DNA from: Flammeovirga pacifica
GTDB taxonomy: Bacteria > Bacteroidota > Bacteroidia > Cytophagales > Flammeovirgaceae
Direction of reading: 5' to 3'
NCBI RefSeq assembly: GCF_000807855.2
Contig: NZ_JRYR02000001.1
Location: 2,779,285 to 2,843,284, forward strand
DNA length: 64,000 nt
Shown here: positions 45,888 through 55,544 of the stretch, in pieces
Layout: each line of letters starts with the position of its first letter
How positions within the stretch are numbered: position 1 is the first letter of the stretch
Translations under genes and position numbers: made by a program
The notes under the pieces: model-generated
The model's input: only the letters and a program-made list of their open reading frames with translations
The model's database searches: none
Told to the model about the DNA's origin: nothing

Positions 45888-46856
45888 CTAGTATAAAGTA
45901 CCTCTAATAGATGATGGAGCAAAACCGAATTGTTTTTTAAATGTTCTACTTAAATGACCTACATGACTATACCCCAAATCATCTGCAATTTCTGTCAAGC
46001 TTTTATCTGAATACTTTACCATTCGATACGTTTCTTCAATACGATGTTGATTAAAGTACTGTAATATGGGTAATTGATATACCGCTTTAAAATTTCTATT
46101 TAATTTAGAAATACTCATCCCTAGTTCACGGCTTAAATCATTTAAATTAGGTGGTTGTGTAAAATCAAATAATATCTGATCTTTTAAGAGTACCATACTA
46201 TTAAAATCGTCTGGATGTATTTTTATATTTGAGGATGTTAATTGATCCTTTTCAAGTTTTTCTTTTAATGATGCTAAAATATCAAGAGCACGAGCGAAAA
46301 AAGATATTTTCCGTGTAATCTTATTGTCTTCAACTTTTATCATTTCATTGATATAGCCTTCTATCTCGGGATCTAAAGTATAATAATGAAAAAATGGCTC
46401 ATCATTATTTAGCAGTTTGTCAAATTTAGACTCAATTCCTTGGTCAAAAAATTCAAGTACTTCTAAAGAAAAACGAATGGTGATCCATTGGCTATTTACT
46501 TGATAAGGGTATTCAATATTAAAAGGTTGATTGGTATTATAGATAAATATACCATCATGATTAAACCTCCTATAGTCTTTATTATCAGAATATGCTCCTG
46601 AATAACCAATGCGTATAATAATAAATTTTTTATTCTCCTTTAGTGCATTTTTAAAAGTTAATTCAGTATTACTATACATATTCAAGTGAGCCACTTGCAT
46701 ACCATTCATGTACTCAAAAGAAGTAATAAATAATTTTAAGTAATCATTATCAATATTTAAACGTACACCATCCCAGGTACCTTCAAAGTCAGAAGCAATT
46801 TTAGCGTAACCTTCATGAGGGGCAACTTCATTAGATATAATCTGATATTTTTTCAC
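45888..46856 (-). CDS. AraC-family transcriptional regulator
   Basis: 322 residues. The first ~215 form a sensor domain I do not recognise, with cupin-like beta stretches but no clear ligand motif. The C-terminal ~100 are a full AraC DNA-binding domain with two helix-turn-helix units (LNDLSRELGMSISKLNRNFK and SLTEIADDLGYSHVGHLSRTFKKQFGFAPSSIR). It has no membrane segment. It lies upstream of the serine hydrolase on the same strand, with its own terminator, and is the natural candidate to bind the three 21-bp-spaced repeat pairs found in 42311-45774. No copy of those repeats is seen before its own start. Confidence 0.88.
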   Translation of the reverse strand: MKKYQIISNEVAPHEGYAKIASDFEGTWDGVRLNIDNDYLKLFITSFEYMNGMQVAHLNMYSNTELTFKNALKENKKFIIIRIGYSGAYSDNKDYRRFNHDGIFIYNTNQPFNIEYPYQVNSQWITIRFSLEVLEFFDQGIESKFDKLLNNDEPFFHYYTLDPEIEGYINEMIKVEDNKITRKISFFARALDILASLKEKLEKDQLTSSNIKIHPDDFNSMVLLKDQILFDFTQPPNLNDLSRELGMSISKLNRNFKAVYQLPILQYFNQHRIEETYRMVKYSDKSLTEIADDLGYSHVGHLSRTFKKQFGFAPSSIRGTLY

Positions 46857-47075
46857 AATAACTTTAGCTAAAATGTTTTTGAAGAGTAAACTAACTATTA
46901 TCCTTTTTAAAAGTAATAATTATTGAAAATAATAAAGTAGATACTTTTGTACAATGTAAAACTCTAATTAAATAGAAGGATACATAAAATTGGAAGTAAT
47001 TTGTGTTATTATACTCAAGTATATGCATCTGTACTTTTACATCAGGGTTCTTCTCAAAGGAAAAAAAGAATACAA

Positions 47076-47109
47076 AAAAAAGTCACCTCTGATACTGAAG
47101 TGACTTTTT
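47076..47109 (-). terminator. Desaturase terminator
   Basis: A stem of about 10 bp (aaaaagtcac / gtgacttttt) with a T-tract on the minus strand, just after the desaturase stop at 47132. Confidence 0.85.
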
Positions 47110-47131
47110 CTATTTCTTAAATATTGATATT

Positions 47132-47950
47132 CTATCCTACTAATGCTGTTTTTTCTCCCACAGTAGTAGATTTCTTTTCTTTTGTCTGCTTCAATTTAAT
47201 CACACCTACTTTATCCAATACTACAATGATTAAATAAGTAGGATCAATCTCGTGCCAACGGATCCCCCCAAAATTAGCTCTTGAGCCTCTAGCGTGATGA
47301 TTATTATGATAAGATTCACCCATCATTAAAAAGTCGAAAGGTAAGAAGTTAGTTGATGTATCACTTACTTCAAAATTTCTATATCCGTAGATATGAGCAA
47401 ACCAGTTAATAATAGCACCGTGAACTGGAGCCATTAAAAAGTGAATAGGAAGTAATAAGAAGAACCAAGGACTCATACCTAAATTCATGTAAGCATATAC
47501 ATAAACAGCTACATATACTAATCCCCAACCAATTCTTGAAACCCAATTACTGGCAAACTTATCAAATGAGTGCCATTCAGGCATATTTTTAGTGAATTTA
47601 GCATCCACTTCAATTTTTCCTTTACAGATATCTGTATAGATATTTTTTGTTGACCACATCATTGAGAATAATGATGGAGAATATTTTGGTGAATGTGGAT
47701 CATCTTCAGTATCTGCAAAAGCATGGTGCATTCTGTGCATAATACCGTAGCCATAAGCACTTAGATAGTTTGAACCTTGAAAAATGTAGGTTAAAACGAA
47801 GAAAATTCTCTCCCATCCTTTCGACATTGTAAACATTTGATGTGCTGCATATCTATGCAGAAAAAATGTTTGAAAAAACAACGACGAATACCAATGAATA
47901 ATAAAAAAGGCGATGATTAAATACATAAGATTGTATAGTATATAAAGCAA
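47132..47950 (-). CDS. Membrane fatty-acid (acyl-CoA delta-9 type) desaturase
   Basis: A 272-residue integral di-iron enzyme that introduces a double bond into acyl chains. The three histidine boxes are His32-x4-His37 (HRYAAH), His72-x-x-His75-His76 (HRMHH) and His215-x-x-His218-His219 (HNNHH), all in the usual places, with four hydrophobic segments between them. ATG 47950 and Met9 (47926) are both possible starts; the first keeps a fuller first helix. It is monocistronic. Such enzymes adjust membrane fluidity, and cold induction is common but not visible here. Confidence 0.92.
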   Translation of the reverse strand: MLYILYNLMYLIIAFFIIHWYSSLFFQTFFLHRYAAHQMFTMSKGWERIFFVLTYIFQGSNYLSAYGYGIMHRMHHAFADTEDDPHSPKYSPSLFSMMWSTKNIYTDICKGKIEVDAKFTKNMPEWHSFDKFASNWVSRIGWGLVYVAVYVYAYMNLGMSPWFFLLLPIHFLMAPVHGAIINWFAHIYGYRNFEVSDTSTNFLPFDFLMMGESYHNNHHARGSRANFGGIRWHEIDPTYLIIVVLDKVGVIKLKQTKEKKSTTVGEKTALVG

Positions 47951-48059
47951 AAGCTTTGTTGAAACTCAACCTTAAAACCTCTAAGACTTCGTTTTTGTGA
48001 CAAAAAACAATAATATTTTTTACAAATATTTACTAAACACTTAATTATCAACCAAAAAA

Positions 48060-48085
48060 AAGCTGTACCGGTTAAAGTACAGCTT
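48060..48085 (-). terminator. Terminator of the DUF2723 gene
   Basis: A 9-bp perfect stem (aagctgtac / gtacagctt) with a T8 run on the minus strand, about 40 nt past the stop codon. Confidence 0.87.
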
Positions 48086-48124
48086 CTTAATATTCAATAT
48101 TTTAAATCACTTTCTGTAACAATT

Positions 48125-51100
48125 TTAATTTTTCATCATTGCAGAATATGACTCTTGGAATCTAGATTGAGCCAATTTAAAGTTCTCAGCATACACTTTT
48201 CGAAGCGTTTGTAACTCCTCTAGTGATTTACCTTCAAGATCTGCACTACCAGCCTCTAGATTTTTAATTCTAGCATCTACATCTTTCACGTTAGCTTGGA
48301 AGATTTGGAAAAGTTGCTGTAAAGTAATTAACGATCTACGAGCTACTGTTTCTGTACCCATTCCAGTCTCTGCATAATAATTTACATTTTCTGCATCACG
48401 TCTTACCAATGTATTGAAAATAGTATTTGCACTTTCAATATCACCTAAACGATAGTATAAATCCATATATTTAGGAGCATAGAAACTATAAGGGATAGTA
48501 TTATCAGGAACCATAGTTAAAATCCAATCTAATGTTTCTTTAGACTGTTTCAACTTTTGAGGGTTATCTTCAATTAATCCATCATAATATAACGTTTCTG
48601 CCAATCGGTAGATATTGTTTCTTGTATTTGCTCCAAACTTACGGTATTCATCATCATAATAAACACTTTCGTCTTGAAGACCTCTAAAGGCAAACTTCTT
48701 GATGTTTTCCAACATTACTTCTGTGTTGACCTCTCCAACATCTCCAGAACTTTCTTCAGTAACTACAGGAATTAATCGATACGTCATACCTTCTAAGTAT
48801 AAATATCTTCTTAAATCCATATTAATAGTATTTGCAGAAGTATTGTTAAAGTAGATCGGACGTTTCCAGTTATTGGTAGAAATTAGATCAAGTAATGCCA
48901 ATTCATTTTTAAAGATATGACCTTTTGAAGCTTTAAGTTCCCATACCATTTTAGGACGAACAAATTGTTCTTTTCCTTTAGGAATGATTCCTTGATTGAT
49001 TACTGCTGCACTGTCTATATCTAAAATGAATCTTCTTGATAATAACTTAGAAGTTGTCATTCCACCTTGTAATCCAACTTGAACCATAGGAGAATTCTTA
49101 TTCACATATTCTAAGTAAGCTTTAAGATTAATACCATTTTTTGCTCTTTCGTCTTCAACTAATGGTATATAATCGTTTTTACCTTCAATATAGTTTTCTT
49201 TTGATATAGATAAAGGTAGAGGATCAGAATCATACTGCTGTTCTTTCATCTGATCTAAGTACCAATCAGTACTAAAGTAACTTAATACAGCTACTCTAAC
49301 GTCAGTTCTAAAGCCTTCTACATTTTGAACATACCACAATGGGAATGTATCGTTATCACCACCTGTAAATAAAATAGCATTAGGAGCACAACTAGCTAAA
49401 GTGTTTCTAGCTTGATCTACTGAATGCCAACGGTTAGATCTATTATGACCTTCCCATCCGTTAACTGCCATCACAGAAGGTACTAATAATGAAATAGCAA
49501 CACCTGCAATTGCTCCTTTACTTGATAATTTCTCAGAAAGGAATTGAGCAATAGCAAAGGCACCAAAACCAATCCACATAGCAAAGGCATAGAATGAGGC
49601 TGCATAAATATAATCACGCTCTCTAGGTTCTACTGGAGGAGAGTTTAAGTAACCCACCAAAGCAATACCCATTGTTACAAACAATATACCTACTACGTAG
49701 AAGTTTTTCTCGTCTTTTCTAAATTGATAGATAGCACCTAAAAGCCCGAGTAATAATGGTAAGAAATAAAAATTAGCTCTTGCCTTATTTTCTTGAAGCA
49801 TCTCAGGTAAATCTTGCATATCATCCCATGGAGCAAGATAATTAGCATCTTTCTCATCACTTTCTCTACCCGCAAAATTCCATAAGAAATAACGGACATA
49901 CATGTGATTAATCTGATAACGGAAAAGGAAAACCATATTGTGGAAGAAAGTGGGTTTCTCCCCAGGTTTTATCCCTGCCCATTGTCTATATAAATCGGCA
50001 TGATGACCTTGTCTAGAGTACAATCTAGGCAGTAACATCATGTCTTTTTTAGCAAATTCTGCTTTTGTTTTCTGATCGTAGACCTCGTAGTAATCTTTTC
50101 CATTACTTACTCCTTGGCGGAATTTATCACCTACAATCTCAGTACCTACGTGTTCTGCATCATATGTTGGTCCGTAAAGTAAAGGACGATCTCCATATTG
50201 CTCACGCTTTAAATAAGATACATAACCTAATAAATCATCAGGTGCATTTTCATTAATTGGCGTTAACTGATTAGAACGGATAATTACTAAAGTATAACTC
50301 ATGTAACCTACCAAGACAAATGTTGTCCCTAAGATTAAATTATTCCAAGTAACTAAACCTTCTCTTTGAGTATAATAAATACCGAAGATTAACCCACAAA
50401 CTAATAATAGTGAGAAGAATAAACCTCCGTATCCGAAAGGTAAACCTAAAGTATTTACAAAAATTCTATCCACAAAAAAGGCAAATGATGGAAGACCTGG
50501 AATCACAATAATAATGATACCTAGAATGATTGCTCCACCTGCTGCCATTGCTGCAATTGTACCTTTTAATGTAATATTATTAGGATACTTTTTGTAGTAA
50601 TAGATCATCGCTACGGCTGGCAAACAAAGTAAGTTCTCTAAGTGAACTCCAATAGATAAACCAATAATGTAAGCGATCATGACTAACCATCGGTTTGATG
50701 CCGAAGGGTTCTCAATATATTCCCATTTTAGGATAGCCCAGAATACTAATGCTGTAAACATAGATGACATAGCATATACCTCTGCCTCAACTGCAGAAAA
50801 CCAGAAAGAATCTGAAAATGTATACGCTAAGGCTCCAATAGCTCCTGATCCTAAAAGAATAACTTTATTCGTTAATGAATACCCATCTTCAGATGGTTTT
50901 AAAATTTTCATGCCCAACATTACTATACTCCAGAAGAGGAATAAGATAGTTAGTGCACTCATAAATGCCGATTGGAAGTTAATCCACCAAGCTACTTTAA
51001 GTACATCTCCAAATGCTAAGAAGGAGAACATTCTGTTTATTAAAAGAAAGAAAGGTGCTCCCGGAGGGTGAGGTACCATTAACTTATAGGAAACTGCTAT

Positions 51101-51217
51101 AAATTCACCACAATCCCAAAAAGATGCGGTTTCTTCCATCGTAATGGTATAAACGGCTAAAGATATTAAAAATATCGTCCAACCAACTAAATTGTTTAAT
51201 CGCTTAAATTCGTTCAT
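48125..51217 (-). CDS. DUF2723 multi-membrane-spanning protein, possible protein O-mannosyltransferase
   Basis: 1030 residues. The N-terminal ~550 hold a dozen or so membrane helices with the DUF2723 signature ASFWDCGEFIAVSYKLMVPHPPG in the first periplasmic loop, where an acidic pair is typical of GT-C glycosyltransferases. The rest is a soluble region (from about 580: NAILFTGGDNDTFPLWY...) with helical C-terminus. The family includes human TMEM260, shown to be a protein O-mannosyltransferase. Bacteroidota add O-glycans to exported proteins, so this gene may do that, but the sugar and target are unknown. It is monocistronic, with a terminator behind it. Confidence 0.88.
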   Translation of the reverse strand: MNEFKRLNNLVGWTIFLISLAVYTITMEETASFWDCGEFIAVSYKLMVPHPPGAPFFLLINRMFSFLAFGDVLKVAWWINFQSAFMSALTILFLFWSIVMLGMKILKPSEDGYSLTNKVILLGSGAIGALAYTFSDSFWFSAVEAEVYAMSSMFTALVFWAILKWEYIENPSASNRWLVMIAYIIGLSIGVHLENLLCLPAVAMIYYYKKYPNNITLKGTIAAMAAGGAIILGIIIIVIPGLPSFAFFVDRIFVNTLGLPFGYGGLFFSLLLVCGLIFGIYYTQREGLVTWNNLILGTTFVLVGYMSYTLVIIRSNQLTPINENAPDDLLGYVSYLKREQYGDRPLLYGPTYDAEHVGTEIVGDKFRQGVSNGKDYYEVYDQKTKAEFAKKDMMLLPRLYSRQGHHADLYRQWAGIKPGEKPTFFHNMVFLFRYQINHMYVRYFLWNFAGRESDEKDANYLAPWDDMQDLPEMLQENKARANFYFLPLLLGLLGAIYQFRKDEKNFYVVGILFVTMGIALVGYLNSPPVEPRERDYIYAASFYAFAMWIGFGAFAIAQFLSEKLSSKGAIAGVAISLLVPSVMAVNGWEGHNRSNRWHSVDQARNTLASCAPNAILFTGGDNDTFPLWYVQNVEGFRTDVRVAVLSYFSTDWYLDQMKEQQYDSDPLPLSISKENYIEGKNDYIPLVEDERAKNGINLKAYLEYVNKNSPMVQVGLQGGMTTSKLLSRRFILDIDSAAVINQGIIPKGKEQFVRPKMVWELKASKGHIFKNELALLDLISTNNWKRPIYFNNTSANTINMDLRRYLYLEGMTYRLIPVVTEESSGDVGEVNTEVMLENIKKFAFRGLQDESVYYDDEYRKFGANTRNNIYRLAETLYYDGLIEDNPQKLKQSKETLDWILTMVPDNTIPYSFYAPKYMDLYYRLGDIESANTIFNTLVRRDAENVNYYAETGMGTETVARRSLITLQQLFQIFQANVKDVDARIKNLEAGSADLEGKSLEELQTLRKVYAENFKLAQSRFQESYSAMMKN

Positions 51218-51339
51218 TCTATTTCTGTTTGCAACTAGCGAAAATAGGTTAAATTATGGTATTGATTCAACCCCTAATCTTGATCTTGTACGTTTTCGCC
51301 CATTATGTAGGTCTAGTTATCTTTATTTAACATACTTTA

Positions 51340-51969
51340 TTAATACATATCTATAGATTTAAGAAATCCGATCACATTCAAATCATCCAAATGATGTGCA
51401 TGTAAACCTGCTTTCTTTGCCCCTTCAACATGCTGAATAGAATCATCAATAAATAAAGTGGTTGATTTATCTAAATCATTTTCTTTGATCACCGTCTCAA
51501 AAATACTAGGATGAGGCTTCCTATCAGACATTTCATAAGAATAGTACCCCTTCTCAAAAAGGTTTTTAAAATCACCAAAGTCTTCTCCTAAAGTATTTTT
51601 TACGATATCATTAAAAGCATTGATATGAATTTCGTTGGTATTTGATAATAAGAAAATTCTATACTTCTTGGCTACCTCTTTCAACATATCAATTCTTTCT
51701 ACAGGGAGATCTAATAGCATAGCATTCCAAGCTTCATCAATTTGATCATCAGTAATAGGTTCATTTACTAAATCTCTGATTCCTTTTCTAAAATCATCCG
51801 ATGAGATATTACCTTTTTCATATTCATCAAATAAAGTTGTCTGTTCTTTTTTGGTATAAAAAGGAGATACAGGTTTTTGTAAGATTTCTGAGAATTTTTC
51901 TAATGTATTTTCGTATCTTAAATTTAGGATAACACCTCCTAAGTCAAAAATGATTGCTTCGTATGACAT
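51340..51969 (-). CDS. HAD-superfamily phosphatase (YihX-like)
   Basis: A 209-residue cytoplasmic hydrolase. Motif I is IIFDLGGVILNL with nucleophile Asp9, where the second Asp is replaced by Gly, as in the YihX / epoxide-hydrolase N-terminal group. Motif II is LLSNTNEIH, the motif III Lys is in RKPHPSIFE, and motif IV is LFIDDSIQHVEGAKKAG. The cap is small and helical. The substrate is probably a sugar or hexose phosphate; this is not decidable here. It is divergent from the first MscS gene. Confidence 0.87.
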   Translation of the reverse strand: MSYEAIIFDLGGVILNLRYENTLEKFSEILQKPVSPFYTKKEQTTLFDEYEKGNISSDDFRKGIRDLVNEPITDDQIDEAWNAMLLDLPVERIDMLKEVAKKYRIFLLSNTNEIHINAFNDIVKNTLGEDFGDFKNLFEKGYYSYEMSDRKPHPSIFETVIKENDLDKSTTLFIDDSIQHVEGAKKAGLHAHHLDDLNVIGFLKSIDMY

Positions 51970-52088
51970 TTTACTATAATTTTCACAAAATGCTCATCAT
52001 GAAGTAATGAACATTTAATTTTGGTTAGAGGACGTTAACCCCTCTTATTTAATAGACCGATAAAGATACTATTGTTTTCAAATTAAAA

Positions 52089-53699
52089 ATGAAATTATCT
52101 ATTCCCTTTTTTTGTGTTTTAAGTTTTCTTATTGTTTTCCCTGTATTTGCTCAGGAAACAGAAGAAGAAATCATTATGGAGTCTTATCCTAATGATCATG
52201 ATTTTTATAAATTTTACATTTACGATAGTGTGGAGTATTCTCAAAGCACACCCTATCATGCTTTACATACTCATATCGATTTCCTTGATGATCAAAATTA
52301 TCATCCCTCTGTTGCTGCAAGAGTATTTCCGACTAAAATGGGAAGTCTTGAGGAACGTATAAATATGGCCGCAGAACTAAAATTAGTATTTGCCGCTAAA
52401 GGGATATACATCTCTGCATTGGATTTGCCTCTTGAGAAAGATTATATAGAGAAGAACACCCAAAAGAAAAGGTTTATCATTAATAGCAAAATACCAGATA
52501 TTTATTTGATAAAAGTGGGAGAAAGATGGAGGTATTCTAGTTACTCTTGTTTGCGTATCAGAGAAATTTTTGAAGACTCTTACCCATCATATTCTAGGGC
52601 GTTTATTAAATACGTCTCTAAAATGGAAAAGGGACAAAAAATACTATTAGGATTAAAATTATGGCAATGGGGGGCTATTATTACCTTATTTATTTTAATG
52701 TACCTAACGTTCTTTATATCTCAATGGCTTGTTGCATTCATCATCAAATTATTGTTTTCAGGACAAGCTAAACCTCATATCATACACCTCATTATCAAGA
52801 AATATAGTAAGCCCTGTACTATTGCTTTATTAGCTTTCTTATTTTTCTTATGTCTCCCAATGCTTTTATTGGATTCTCAGATCATGAGAATTTTATCTCT
52901 ATCTATTCGATTTGTTTTTGGGGTTTGTATAGCCATATTCATTTTTAGAACAGCTGATATTATCGTTTTACAGCTAATGAATTCTAAAAAGCACCTTTCC
53001 ATTGATCAGCACTTGGAGCCTGTGTTACGTTCGTCTCTAAGAATTGTTGCTTTAATGATTGGCATACTATCTATCATGAAAATTTTAGGGTATGATATTA
53101 CCAGCCTTGTTACTGGTATTTCTTTTGGTGGTTTGATTTTAGCTTTTGCCGCCCAAGATACTGTAAAGAATTTTATAGGTTCGATTATGTTATTTACTGA
53201 TCAGCCCTTTAAGGTGGGTGACTCAGTAGTAGTCAAAGGACAAGCTGGAATTGTAGAAGAAATAGGGTTTAGAACAACTAAAATTAGAACTTTTGATAAT
53301 TCACTCGTGATTTTACCTAATAATATTGCCGCAGATAATGATATAAATAACATGGGAAAACGTCAGTTTAGACGATTTAAATCTATGTTGACGATCGAAT
53401 ATGGCACACCTCCTGATAAAATCCGAGCATTTATTGACGGAATTAAATCGTGTATAGACCAGCATTCTACAACCAGAAAAGAAGGCTATCAAGTAAGACT
53501 CTTTCAGTTTTCAAGTAGTTCTATTGATGTTTATCTGAATGTCTTTTTTGAAACAGATGATTATGATATCGAATTAAAATCTAGGGAAGAGATGATGTTC
53601 TCAATTATGGAAGTTGCCCAAAAAGTAGGAGTCAACTTTGCGTTTCCTACTCAAACTATTCATCTTAATAAGGAAGATGATAAAGAAACTACCTTGTAA
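52089..53699 (+). CDS. MscS-family mechanosensitive channel with periplasmic N-terminal domain
   Basis: 536 residues. The signal peptide ends VFAQ. A ~165-residue periplasmic domain (YPNDHDFYKFYIYDSVEYS ... FPTKMGSLEERINMAAELK ... WRYSSYSC) that I do not recognise precedes five membrane helices, including the pore helix GISFGGLILAFAAQDTVKNF, and the MscS beta domain (FKVGDSVVVKGQAGIVEEIGFRTTKIRTFDNSLVILPNN) plus the C-terminal alpha/beta part. It relieves osmotic pressure by letting ions out. The paralogue at 53919 shares the whole architecture. A hairpin separates the two genes. Confidence 0.92.
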   Translation: MKLSIPFFCVLSFLIVFPVFAQETEEEIIMESYPNDHDFYKFYIYDSVEYSQSTPYHALHTHIDFLDDQNYHPSVAARVFPTKMGSLEERINMAAELKLVFAAKGIYISALDLPLEKDYIEKNTQKKRFIINSKIPDIYLIKVGERWRYSSYSCLRIREIFEDSYPSYSRAFIKYVSKMEKGQKILLGLKLWQWGAIITLFILMYLTFFISQWLVAFIIKLLFSGQAKPHIIHLIIKKYSKPCTIALLAFLFFLCLPMLLLDSQIMRILSLSIRFVFGVCIAIFIFRTADIIVLQLMNSKKHLSIDQHLEPVLRSSLRIVALMIGILSIMKILGYDITSLVTGISFGGLILAFAAQDTVKNFIGSIMLFTDQPFKVGDSVVVKGQAGIVEEIGFRTTKIRTFDNSLVILPNNIAADNDINNMGKRQFRRFKSMLTIEYGTPPDKIRAFIDGIKSCIDQHSTTRKEGYQVRLFQFSSSSIDVYLNVFFETDDYDIELKSREEMMFSIMEVAQKVGVNFAFPTQTIHLNKEDDKETTL

Positions 53700-53710
53700 T
53701 TATTATCAGT

Positions 53711-53758
53711 ACTAAGCCAAAATTTTATCACACTAATTCATGTTATTTTTGGCTTAGT
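53711..53758 (+). other. Inverted repeat between the two MscS genes
   Basis: ACTAAGCCAAAA (53711-53722) and TTTTGGCTTAGT (53747-53758) form a 12-bp stem around a 24-nt loop, 12 nt after the first MscS stop. There is no T-tract after it on the plus strand, so it may be an attenuating or processing hairpin rather than a full terminator. It also includes a TAnnTTTG match (53744-53751). Confidence 0.5.
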
Positions 53759-53918
53759 GCTTAATATTCTTTTATAAAAGAAATAAGTGAAAACATTTTA
53801 GTTGATATCACTACTGAATTCTTAAATTTACAGCTTGAAAATATCTATATGATATTAAAAATGATGTGATTTCATCAATTTGAGTTTACACCTCAAGATA
53901 TCAGTCAAAATAAGCTTT

Positions 53919-55544
53919 ATGAACAGATTCTTCCACTTACTTTTAATAGTATTTCTTCACCCATTTTTATTGATTGCACAGAATAATACTGACGATCTAA
54001 ATATTCAAGAACAAAGTTATCCTACTGATCATAGTTTTTATGAATTTCAAAAATTTGATAGTGTAGAATATTCATTAAGTACACCATATCACGCTTTTCA
54101 TACTCACCTTACTAATTTAGAAGAAACTTCTTTTCATCCAGATGTTGCTGCTCATGCTTTTCCTTCTAATGTTGGAGACATAGAAGAAAGGAAAAAAATG
54201 GCTATTGAACTAAAATTGATATTTTTAGCCAACAACATTTATATAAATAATATTGATCTTCCATTAACCAAAAAATATATTGATCCGAAGACTAAGTCAA
54301 GACGATTTGAGATTAGTAATAAGATTCCTAATATCTATTTAGAATACCAAAACGGAATGTGGAGGTACAGTACCTATTCGTGTAAATCCATTCATACCCT
54401 ATTTAAAGATACTTATCCTTCATATACTAGAGAATTAGTACTTTACACTAGTAAATTACAAAGATCACAAGGGCAATTTTTAAATTTAAAAATTTGGCAA
54501 TGGATTGCTATTTTCAGCCTCTCGATTTTAAGTTATTTGTTCTATTTTCTCAGTGTTTGGTTTACCGACAGTGTACTAAAGCGACTTATCTTAAAAGCAA
54601 AACAAGAACAATTAGCTAAGGTTGTTATACCAAAATTAAGACGACCTATTGTTTGGCTTAGTATCATGTTTTTCTTTTATGTAGCAGTTCCCTTTTTATT
54701 ATTGCCAAGTGGAATCTCCTACATGGTTACACTTATAATTAAATTAGTTATTGGTGTTAATATAGCCATTCTTTTCTTTGAGCTAGCTGATATTTTGATC
54801 CTTAGAATTGGTGTTTTCTCAAAAAAATCAAAAAAGATCGATGAAAACCTCATCCCGATTCTTAAAGTGATTTTTAGAATCATTGCCATATCATTAGGTA
54901 TTTTGATGGTACTTCAAATTATTGGCTATGATATTACTCATTTAATAACAGGTATTTCTTTTGGTGGTGTTGCTATTGCTTTTGCTGCACAAGACACTAT
55001 CAAAAACTTTATTGGATCTGTAATGATTTTTGCAGACAGACCTTTTGAAGTGGGAGATTGGGTTAATGTTCGAGGACAAGAGGGAATTGTAGAAGAAATT
55101 GGTTTTAGAACCACTAGAATTAGAACATTTGCCAACTCGTTATTAAATATTCCTAATGGCACAGTAGCGGATAGTGATATTGATAATCTTGGAAAAAGGG
55201 AATTTAGAAGATTTAAAACCTACTTATCAATACCTTATGGAACTCCTCCAGAGAAAATTGAAATGTTTATTAAAGCCATTAAAAAAGCTGTAGAAGAACA
55301 CCCTAGAACAAGAAAAGACTTCTATGAAGTAAGATTGAATAACTTTTCTCGTTCATCTTTAGATATTCTTTTGTATATTTTCTTTATTACTAAAGATTGG
55401 AGTGAAGAATTGCAAGCCAGAGAATATCTAATGCTTAAAATATTACGTATTGCAGAGCAAATGGGTATTGATTTTGCATTTCCTACTCAAACTATTCATC
55501 TCGCTCAAAATGATCGAGAACTCATTGATGAACAACAACAATGA
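53919..55544 (+). CDS. MscS-family mechanosensitive channel, second copy
   Basis: 541 residues from ATG 53919, which begins the signal peptide (MNRFFHLLLIVFLHPFLLIA-Q); a longer frame from TTG 53880 adds 13 residues before it. It shares the unusual periplasmic domain of the first copy (DHSFYEFQKFDSVEYSLSTPYHAFHTH; FPSNVGDIEERKKMAIELK; WRYSTYSC), then five membrane helices, pore helix GVAIAFAAQDTIKNFIG and the MscS beta domain (VGDWVNVRGQEGIVEEIGFRTTRIRTF). Its stop overlaps the start of the hybrid kinase by ATGA, so channel and kinase are made together. Confidence 0.92.
   Translation: MNRFFHLLLIVFLHPFLLIAQNNTDDLNIQEQSYPTDHSFYEFQKFDSVEYSLSTPYHAFHTHLTNLEETSFHPDVAAHAFPSNVGDIEERKKMAIELKLIFLANNIYINNIDLPLTKKYIDPKTKSRRFEISNKIPNIYLEYQNGMWRYSTYSCKSIHTLFKDTYPSYTRELVLYTSKLQRSQGQFLNLKIWQWIAIFSLSILSYLFYFLSVWFTDSVLKRLILKAKQEQLAKVVIPKLRRPIVWLSIMFFFYVAVPFLLLPSGISYMVTLIIKLVIGVNIAILFFELADILILRIGVFSKKSKKIDENLIPILKVIFRIIAISLGILMVLQIIGYDITHLITGISFGGVAIAFAAQDTIKNFIGSVMIFADRPFEVGDWVNVRGQEGIVEEIGFRTTRIRTFANSLLNIPNGTVADSDIDNLGKREFRRFKTYLSIPYGTPPEKIEMFIKAIKKAVEEHPRTRKDFYEVRLNNFSRSSLDILLYIFFITKDWSEELQAREYLMLKILRIAEQMGIDFAFPTQTIHLAQNDRELIDEQQQ

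Noticed and set aside
46944-46953. CTTTTGTACA upstream of the AraC gene resembling the shared repeats
   Set aside because: No partner repeat at 21 bp on either side and no -7 box at 28 bp, so autoregulation is not supported.
46942-47109. Possible small RNA on the plus strand with a TACTTTTG box at 46942 and a hairpin near 47076
   Set aside because: The nearest TTG is only 16 bp upstream of the box, outside the usual spacing, and the hairpin is already explained as the desaturase terminator.
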